Part shown: piece after piece, positions 25,190-30,254 of the stretch
Position numbering within the stretch: position 1 is the stretch's first letter
How the letters are laid out: each line of letters begins with the position of its first letter
Origin: Prevotellaceae bacterium UBA5903
GTDB taxonomy: Bacteria > Bacteroidota > Bacteroidia > Bacteroidales > Bacteroidaceae
Length of the DNA stretch: 30,254 nucleotides
Reading direction: 5' to 3'
Assembly: GCA_002431845.1 (NCBI GenBank)
Contig: DJEH01000073.1
Span: forward strand, 1 to 30,254
The notes under the pieces: model-generated
What the model saw: the letters and a program-made list of their open reading frames with translations, nothing else
Databases searched by the model: none
Told to the model about the DNA's origin: nothing
Position numbers and translations under genes: made by a program

Positions 25190-25936
25190 ATGATTATATT
25201 AAATTTTTTACATGCCTTCGGAAAGTATATAATGCTTATGGGGCGAACTTTCTCAAGGCCAGAACGTATGCGTATGTTCCTTAAACAATATCTAAAGGAA
25301 ATGGTACAGTTAGGAGTAGACTCTATAGGCATTGTTCTGCTCATATCATTTTTTATTGGTGCAGTAATCTGCATCCAAATAAAATTAAATATACAGAGTG
25401 CTTGGATGCCACTTTGGGTATCGGGATATGTTACACGTGAAATCATGTTGCTTGAATTTTCTTCAAGTATTATGTGTTTAATTCTTTCAGGAAAAGTTGG
25501 TTCGAATATAGCATCCGAATTGGGAACCATGCGAACAACACAACAGATTGATGCACTTGAAATCATGGGTGTTAATCCTGCATCCTTCCTTGTCCTGCCC
25601 AAGATTATGGGGTTAATTACCATAATGCCTTTACTTGTAATTTTTAGTACATTTAGCGGTATTATTGGTGCTTATGCTACAGCGTACATTGGACATATCA
25701 TCACACCATCCGACCTCACTGCAGGTCTACAACACTCTTTCACACAATGGTTCTTCTGGATGGGCGTAATTAAATCGTTGTTCTTTGCTTTTATCATTTC
25801 AAGCGTATCATCCTTTTATGGTTATAACGTTGAAGGGGGTAGTATAGAGGTGGGAAAAGCAAGCACTAATGCTGTTGTTTCGTGCTCAATGCTAATCTTA
25901 TTTTCAGATTTATTCCTTACGCAATTACTATCATGA
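25190..25936 (+). CDS. mlaE: MlaE-family ABC transporter permease
   Basis: Inner-membrane permease of the Mla/MCE phospholipid transporter; 248 residues with five or six hydrophobic segments. Family features: 'GVDSIGIVLLISFFIGAVIC' with the following 'IQ', the glycine-rich coupling region 'GKVGSNIASELGTMRTTQQI' then 'DALEIMGVNP', 'LVLPKIMG' and 'YNVEGGSIEVGKASTNAVV'. Its stop overlaps the start of mlaF by four bases (ATGA), so the two are translationally coupled. The system maintains outer-membrane lipid asymmetry. No mlaD-like gene follows in this window. Confidence 0.93.
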   Translation: MIILNFLHAFGKYIMLMGRTFSRPERMRMFLKQYLKEMVQLGVDSIGIVLLISFFIGAVICIQIKLNIQSAWMPLWVSGYVTREIMLLEFSSSIMCLILSGKVGSNIASELGTMRTTQQIDALEIMGVNPASFLVLPKIMGLITIMPLLVIFSTFSGIIGAYATAYIGHIITPSDLTAGLQHSFTQWFFWMGVIKSLFFAFIISSVSSFYGYNVEGGSIEVGKASTNAVVSCSMLILFSDLFLTQLLS

Positions 25937-26706
25937 TAGAAATAAAAAACCTTCATAAATCATTCGACGATAAAGAAGTATTGAAAGGCATTACTTCAAC
26001 GTTTGAAAGTGGCAAAACCAATCTTATTATAGGTCAAAGCGGTTCGGGTAAGACTGTGCTTATAAAAAATATAGTAGGACTATTTGAACCTACTGAGGGG
26101 GATGTGCTTTACGATGGACGCAGTTTTATGAAAATGACCAAGAAAGAACGTGCCATGCTCAGAAGAGAAATGGGCATGATATTTCAAAACGCTGCTTTAT
26201 TTGACTCTATGTCGGTACTTGAAAATGTGATGTTCCCTCTTGATATGTTTTCGAACGATAGCTACAAGGATAGAGTGCGCCGAGCCCAATTCTGTCTTGA
26301 TAGGGTAAACCTTTCGGATGCAGGAAGTAAATATCCAGGCGAAATATCGGGCGGTATGCAGAAGCGTGTAGCCATTGCAAGGGCTATTGCTTTAAACCCT
26401 AAATACCTATTCTGCGACGAGCCTAACTCTGGCCTTGACCCTAAGACTTCTTTAGTTATTGACGAACTCATTCATGACATTACTAAAGAGTTTAATACTA
26501 CCACCATAATCAACACGCACGATATGAACTCGGTAATGGGCATAGGCGAACATATTTTATTTATCTATCAAGGTCACAACGAATGGGAGGGGACTAAGGA
26601 CGATGTTATGTCTTCTGACAACGAACTGCTCAACAACTTTATTTTTGCATCTGACCTATTCAGAAAGGTGAAAGAGGTAGAACAAGTAGAAAAGAGAATA
26701 AAGTAG
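25933..26706 (+). CDS. mlaF: MlaF-type ABC transporter ATPase
   Basis: ATP-binding subunit of the Mla/MCE phospholipid transporter; 257 residues from the ATG that overlaps the mlaE stop (an in-frame ATG at 25882 lies inside mlaE and is less likely). Walker A 'GQSGSGKT', Q-loop 'MIFQNAALFDSM', signature 'ISGGMQKRVAIARA', Walker B 'YLFCDEPNSGLDP' and the switch His in 'INTHDMNSV' are all present. The 'GGMQKRVA' form is typical of the Mkl/MlaF branch. Confidence 0.93.
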   Translation: MIEIKNLHKSFDDKEVLKGITSTFESGKTNLIIGQSGSGKTVLIKNIVGLFEPTEGDVLYDGRSFMKMTKKERAMLRREMGMIFQNAALFDSMSVLENVMFPLDMFSNDSYKDRVRRAQFCLDRVNLSDAGSKYPGEISGGMQKRVAIARAIALNPKYLFCDEPNSGLDPKTSLVIDELIHDITKEFNTTTIINTHDMNSVMGIGEHILFIYQGHNEWEGTKDDVMSSDNELLNNFIFASDLFRKVKEVEQVEKRIK

Positions 26707-27037
26707 TAATCTGACAATAAAATAACATTCCCACTGTTTTGATAGGTGATTATTTTATGCCCATCCTTTTGAGGTTGGAGGGGAGACCTTGCTCCGAACT
26801 TACTGAAATATGGTCTTGAAATCGCTTTTAAGTTTGCACTTTCGAGTACTTCAGAGGTTACTTCCTATTCAAATGGGAGCATGTTTGATACTAATGGTTA
26901 ATTTGCAGAGGTTGTAACAAAGCTTTATTAAAACTAATTCATTCAGCACCACACGTGCAACAGAGGTTGCAGATGAATCTATTGAGGTTATGCATTTACA
27001 CTCGCAAATAATAAACACGAATATAAAGAACAATTAA

Positions 27038-27086
27038 GTTGGACATTTCAATGTTTTACTACGTTGAAATGCCCAACATATTTTTT
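27038..27086 (+). terminator. Hairpin with T-tract upstream of purB
   Basis: GTTGG (27038-27042) pairs with CCAAC (27073-27077). After one A/C mismatch CATTTCAA (27044-27051) pairs with TTGAAATG (27064-27071). TTTTTT follows at 27081-27086. It would stop transcripts of the mla side before the purB promoter. Confidence 0.65.
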
Positions 27087-27223
27087 ACGCAAAACGTATA
27101 TCCCCAACTCGCTATTGCTGCTTAAAGCTAAAATTTTTCACATTGTCAAGTTTGCCACATAAGTAAATAGGCTTTAAGCACATATAAAAAAAGTGACTTA
27201 TATTGTAAAATATGTTTGAATAC

Positions 27224-27254
27224 TTGCCTTTTTATCTACTTTACGTTATCTTTG
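27224..27254 (+). promoter_or_regulatory. Bacteroidetes-type promoter of purB
   Basis: TTG at 27224-27226, 20 bases, then TATCTTTG at 27247-27254. Transcription would start near 27260, about 70 bases before the chosen ATG. Confidence 0.65.
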
Positions 27255-27329
27255 CATAGGCTAAGCCTTGTGCTTCACACTTTATAGCCAACATAATCAT
27301 CAATCCTTCAATTGATATATTTAATAAAT

Positions 27330-28676
27330 ATGGACTTGGATATTCTTACGGCTGTTTCTCCTATTGACGGACGTTATCGTTCAAAAACAGAGCCTTTAGC
27401 TCCTTATTTCTCAGAGTATGCACTCATGAAGCATCGTGTACGCGTTGAGGTGGAATACTTCATTACATTATGCGAGTTGCCCTTACCTCAATTAGCTGAT
27501 TTTCCACACAAATTGTTTGATACTTTGCGTGGCTTCTATAAGAATTTTTCAGAAGCTGACGGGGCACGTGTTAAGGAAATTGAAAGCGTTACTAACCACG
27601 ATGTAAAAGCAATTGAATACTTTATCAAGGAGCAGTTTGACAAAATAGGTGGACTTGACAAGTATAAGGAATTTATCCATTTTGGCTTGACTTCGCAAGA
27701 CATCAACAACACATCGTTCCCACTGATGCTTAAAGAGGCTACAGAGCACGTGTACCTCCCACTTTTGCAAGAACTTATAGATCAACTTAATACATATGCT
27801 GAAGAGTGGAAGGACATACCCATGTTGGCTAAAACACACGGACAGCCCGCATCTCCTACACGTCTTGGCAAGGAAATAAAGGTTTTTGCTTATCGTTTGC
27901 AATGCCAAAAGCAATTGCTTGAAGCATGTCCCATGAGCGCAAAGTTTGGCGGTGCAACAGGCAATTTCAATGCACATCACGTTGCATATCCTTCGTATGA
28001 TTGGTGTGCTTTTGGTGCTAAATTTGTAAGTGAGAAACTCGGACTTGAACGCGAAGAATACACTACACAAATCAGCAATTACGATAACATGGCAGCTTTG
28101 TTTGATGCAATGAAACGTATCAATACTATCGTGATTGACCTTGATCGTGACTTTTGGCAATATGTGTCAATGGAGTACTTTAAACAACGTATCAAGAAGG
28201 GTGAGGTAGGTTCAAGCGCTATGCCACACAAGGTTAACCCTATTGATTTTGAAAACTCAGAAGGCAATCTTGGCTTGGCTAATGCTATATTTGAGCATTT
28301 GAGTCGTAAGTTGCCAATAAGCCGCTTACAACGCGACCTTACAGATTCTACAGTTATACGTAACATCGGTGTGCCTATGGGACATTCGATTATTGCTTTT
28401 CAAAGCACGTTAAAGGGACTGCGCAAGCTCTTACTGCACGAAGAAAGCATCCGAAAGGATCTTGACAATTGTTGGGCAGTGGTAGCTGAAGCTATTCAAA
28501 CCATTTTGCGTCGCGAAGCTTACCCACACCCTTACGAGGCTCTTAAGGCACTTACACGTACCAACGAGGCTATCACGGAAGAACGTATTCACAACTTTAT
28601 TGACGGACTTGAAGTGAGTGATAAGGTAAAAGAGGAATTGCGTGCTATCACACCACACAATTATACAGGTATGTAA
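27330..28676 (+). CDS. purB: Adenylosuccinate lyase
   Basis: Acts twice in purine synthesis, cleaving SAICAR to AICAR and adenylosuccinate to AMP, both releasing fumarate; cytosolic homotetramer. I chose the ATG giving 'MDLDILTAVSPIDGRYRSK', six codons after the first in-frame ATG. That makes 448 residues and puts the catalytic serine of the loop 'GSSAMPHKVNP' at 295, the same number as in E. coli PurB (456 residues). 'KTHGQPASPT' with His170 is the other catalytic landmark, and 'LTSQDINNTS' the substrate-binding one. The family is the fumarase/aspartase superfamily. It is transcribed alone from its own promoter. Confidence 0.96.
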   Translation: MDLDILTAVSPIDGRYRSKTEPLAPYFSEYALMKHRVRVEVEYFITLCELPLPQLADFPHKLFDTLRGFYKNFSEADGARVKEIESVTNHDVKAIEYFIKEQFDKIGGLDKYKEFIHFGLTSQDINNTSFPLMLKEATEHVYLPLLQELIDQLNTYAEEWKDIPMLAKTHGQPASPTRLGKEIKVFAYRLQCQKQLLEACPMSAKFGGATGNFNAHHVAYPSYDWCAFGAKFVSEKLGLEREEYTTQISNYDNMAALFDAMKRINTIVIDLDRDFWQYVSMEYFKQRIKKGEVGSSAMPHKVNPIDFENSEGNLGLANAIFEHLSRKLPISRLQRDLTDSTVIRNIGVPMGHSIIAFQSTLKGLRKLLLHEESIRKDLDNCWAVVAEAIQTILRREAYPHPYEALKALTRTNEAITEERIHNFIDGLEVSDKVKEELRAITPHNYTGM

Positions 28677-28739
28677 AATGCCACCTTTTGTAGTCAAATA
28701 GTTTTTTCCGTTTGCTACTCAAGGCCATTCAATATAAAA

Positions 28740-28833
28740 AAGAGCAATAAAAGCAATAAGGAGCTAAATGCATAAACTAGACTTTGAAGTATTCATTGAT
28801 TCCTTATTTGCTCCAAAAGTTTTTATTGCTCTT
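28740..28833 (+). other. Nested long-range hairpin after purB
   Basis: An outer 13-bp perfect stem (28740-28752 with 28821-28833) encloses a second 8-bp stem (28755-28762 with 28801-28808); GGAGC/GCTCC (28760-28764 with 28810-28814) offers a competing pairing. It could stop purB transcription or regulate the next gene by switching folds; no clean T-run follows. Confidence 0.5.
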
Positions 28834-28963
28834 ACTTTAATATTTACTACCATTTAAGATAGATGGCTCTATTTAGCTTGATGTGCAACATGGTAGAAAA
28901 GATTAATTAGACATAAAAAGCGTTCGTGAGAATGCTCAGTTCAACTATATATTTTTATAAATC

Positions 28964-30254
28964 ATGAGTGAAGATTTTTACAAGAACAGCGACAATAGCC
29001 GTGATGGTTACAAGTCGCATGGTGATGGAAATGCTAATGGCGGTCGTTTTAGTCGTCCAAGTCGTACACGCTTTAATCGCAATGCTAGCGCTGTAGGGGG
29101 GTACAACTCTCAACGTGGCGAAGGCGGTTATCGTTCTCGTTTTGATACAAACAAAGCAACTCGTTCGTATGGGAGCCATCGCGACAATAGCGAAAACACT
29201 TACGGACAACAAAACTACGAAGGCGGCTATCGCCCACGCTTTAACCAAGGTGGAGGTTTTCAACGCAGCAACAACAATCGTTGGGGCAAATCGCGTTATG
29301 GCCAGAATAACGGCAATGATTATGCTCAGCGCCAGCAAAGTGGTGGCTACCGCTCACGCTTTGATAATAATAATCAAACTACTGAAACAGAGGGCGGATT
29401 TCGTCCACGCACTCAACACTCAGATGGCTATGGCAGATATCAGCAAAATGGTGGATATCGTCCTCGTTATCAAGGTGGAAATGGTTATGGTTCACGTCCT
29501 GTACAAAGAAAAGGATACGATCCTAACGCAAAATACTCACAAAAGAAGCGCTTGACCTATAGTGCCGATGTATATGACCCTAACGAGCCTATGCGCCTTA
29601 ACAAGTTCTTGGCAAATGCTGGCGTTTGCTCTCGTCGCGATGCTGATAAGTATATTGAGGCTGGCGTAGTAAGCGTTAATGGCACAATTGTAACAGAACT
29701 TGGCTCAAAGGTAATGCGTACCGATGAGGTAAAATTTCACGATAATGTAGTGAAAATCGAAAAGAAGGTATATGTACTGCTTAATAAGCCCAAAGGCTAC
29801 GTAACCACAAGCGATGACCCTCAAAATCGTAAAACCGTTATGGACCTTGTAGCAAATGCTTGTCCTGAACGCATTTACCCCGTTGGACGTCTTGACCGCA
29901 ACACAACTGGTGTACTACTGCTTACTAACGATGGCGAATTGGCTTCAAAACTCACTCATCCTAAATTCTTGAAAAAGAAAATATACCACGTTACCACCGA
30001 CCAAAACGTATCGGCTGCCGACATTAACCAAATAGCAGAAGGCATAACGCTTGAGGATGGAGAAATCAAGGCAGATGCTATTGAATATGCTTCGCCTACC
30101 GATAAAAAGGAAATTGGTATTGAGATTCATAGCGGGAAAAATCGTATCGTTCGCCGTATCTTTGAGAGTCTTGGCTATCATGTAATAAAGCTCGACCGCG
30201 TGTATTTTGCAGGACTTACCAAGAAAAACGTACGTCGTGGCGATTGGCGTAATC
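28964..30254 (+). CDS. RsuA/RluB-family pseudouridine synthase with Gly/Arg-rich head, 3' end cut
   Basis: Isomerises a uridine in ribosomal RNA to pseudouridine. 430 codons are visible and the frame is still open at the window end. Residues 1-205 are low-complexity (Gly, Arg, Asn, Gln, Tyr, Ser) with a repeated element GGYRSRF, GGYRPRF or GGFRPR, resembling RGG-type RNA-binding or condensate-forming tails. An S4 RNA-binding domain starts at about Met210 ('MRLNKFLANAGVCSRRDADK'). The catalytic domain has 'VYVLLNKPKGYVTTSDD' and 'PVGRLDRNTTGVLLLTNDGE' with the catalytic Asp311. 'IHSGKNRIVRRIFESLGY' completes the RsuA/RluB/RluE/RluF type. The S4-plus-RluB layout suggests 23S rRNA, but the exact site is unknown. 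The head is much longer than in E. coli RluB. Confidence 0.92.
   Translation, partial: MSEDFYKNSDNSRDGYKSHGDGNANGGRFSRPSRTRFNRNASAVGGYNSQRGEGGYRSRFDTNKATRSYGSHRDNSENTYGQQNYEGGYRPRFNQGGGFQRSNNNRWGKSRYGQNNGNDYAQRQQSGGYRSRFDNNNQTTETEGGFRPRTQHSDGYGRYQQNGGYRPRYQGGNGYGSRPVQRKGYDPNAKYSQKKRLTYSADVYDPNEPMRLNKFLANAGVCSRRDADKYIEAGVVSVNGTIVTELGSKVMRTDEVKFHDNVVKIEKKVYVLLNKPKGYVTTSDDPQNRKTVMDLVANACPERIYPVGRLDRNTTGVLLLTNDGELASKLTHPKFLKKKIYHVTTDQNVSAADINQIAEGITLEDGEIKADAIEYASPTDKKEIGIEIHSGKNRIVRRIFESLGYHVIKLDRVYFAGLTKKNVRRGDWRN

Larger units (their letters stand above)
26707..27329. other. Gap after mlaF with possible decayed coding remnants
   Basis: No intact gene in about 620 bases. Two protein-like stretches in different frames, 'LLKYGLEIAFKFALSSTSEV' (about 26800-26860) and 'STTRATEVADESIEVMHLHS' (about 26946-27005), are separated by stops and suggest a dead gene, but I cannot name it. 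An AT-only stem (26717-26725 with 26750-26758) is too weak to call. A clearer hairpin and the purB promoter are listed separately. Confidence 0.3.

Noticed and set aside
26717..26758. AT-only inverted repeat after mlaF as a terminator
   Set aside because: Nine A-T pairs with a 24-base loop and no G-C clamp are too weak to call.
28955..29338. Minus-strand hydrophobic open frame
   Set aside because: Antisense of the same low-complexity region; no start context or promoter.
29115..29555. Open frame of 146 codons inside the Gly/Arg-rich region
   Set aside because: It lies inside the pseudouridine synthase gene, whose own frame is continuous from 28964; the low-complexity bases keep other frames open.

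Overview
The window comes from a Bacteroidota genome, most likely Bacteroidales close to Prevotella. Four things point there. Two secreted proteins end in 'YDL.GR...GVY' type IX secretion system (T9SS) sorting tails. A PorE-type T9SS lipoprotein is present. Promoters fit the Bacteroidetes pattern TTTG-N19/20-TAnnTTTG rather than the classical -35/-10. There are many lipobox-bearing lipoproteins and few Shine-Dalgarno sites. No rRNA, tRNA, CRISPR array or intact insertion sequence was seen.

Layout. Positions 1-7474 form a secreted or surface block: a DUF2807 beta-ladder lipoprotein (minus), a reprolysin-like zinc metalloprotease (minus) and, divergent from it, a large modular GH33 sialidase (plus). 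Positions 7475-10894 are an AT-rich accessory stretch. It contains a run of hairpins, a regular five-unit array of 22-23 bp palindromic repeats, a 20-bp perfect inverted repeat, a small XRE regulator with a possible zinc-ribbon tail, and an unrecognised 440-residue protein. Positions 10895-14753 hold a plus-strand group: GT2 glycosyltransferase, small coiled-coil lipoprotein and UvrD/PcrA helicase, closed by a clear terminator. Positions 14959-19054 are a minus-strand cluster, read from its promoter end: LpxL-like acyltransferase, Rossmann/DUF2520 protein, KdsC phosphatase, Maf pyrophosphatase, YciO-type protein and a lipoprotein. Positions 19055-19608 hold a frameshifted fragment resembling large polyvalent proteins of conjugative elements, plus a 16-bp perfect inverted repeat. 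Positions 19609-22106 (minus) are a GH109-like oxidoreductase-fold glycosidase, ribosomal protein L31 type B and a lipoprotein. Positions 22292-26706 (plus) are an ElaA-like acetyltransferase with a 65-residue extension, PorE, and MlaE plus MlaF. Then come purB and a pseudouridine synthase with a long Gly/Arg-rich head, cut by the window end.

How the genes may work together. The sialidase and metalloprotease carry tails for the secretion system that PorE anchors to peptidoglycan, so substrates and machinery lie in one window. Sialidase, protease and GH109-type enzyme would suit growth on host glycoproteins (inference). KdsC, the LpxL-like acyltransferase and MlaEF all serve the outer membrane. 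The most unusual structure is the phased repeat array at 7867-7980 with its neighbouring hairpins and unknown gene. Its function cannot be decided from sequence alone.
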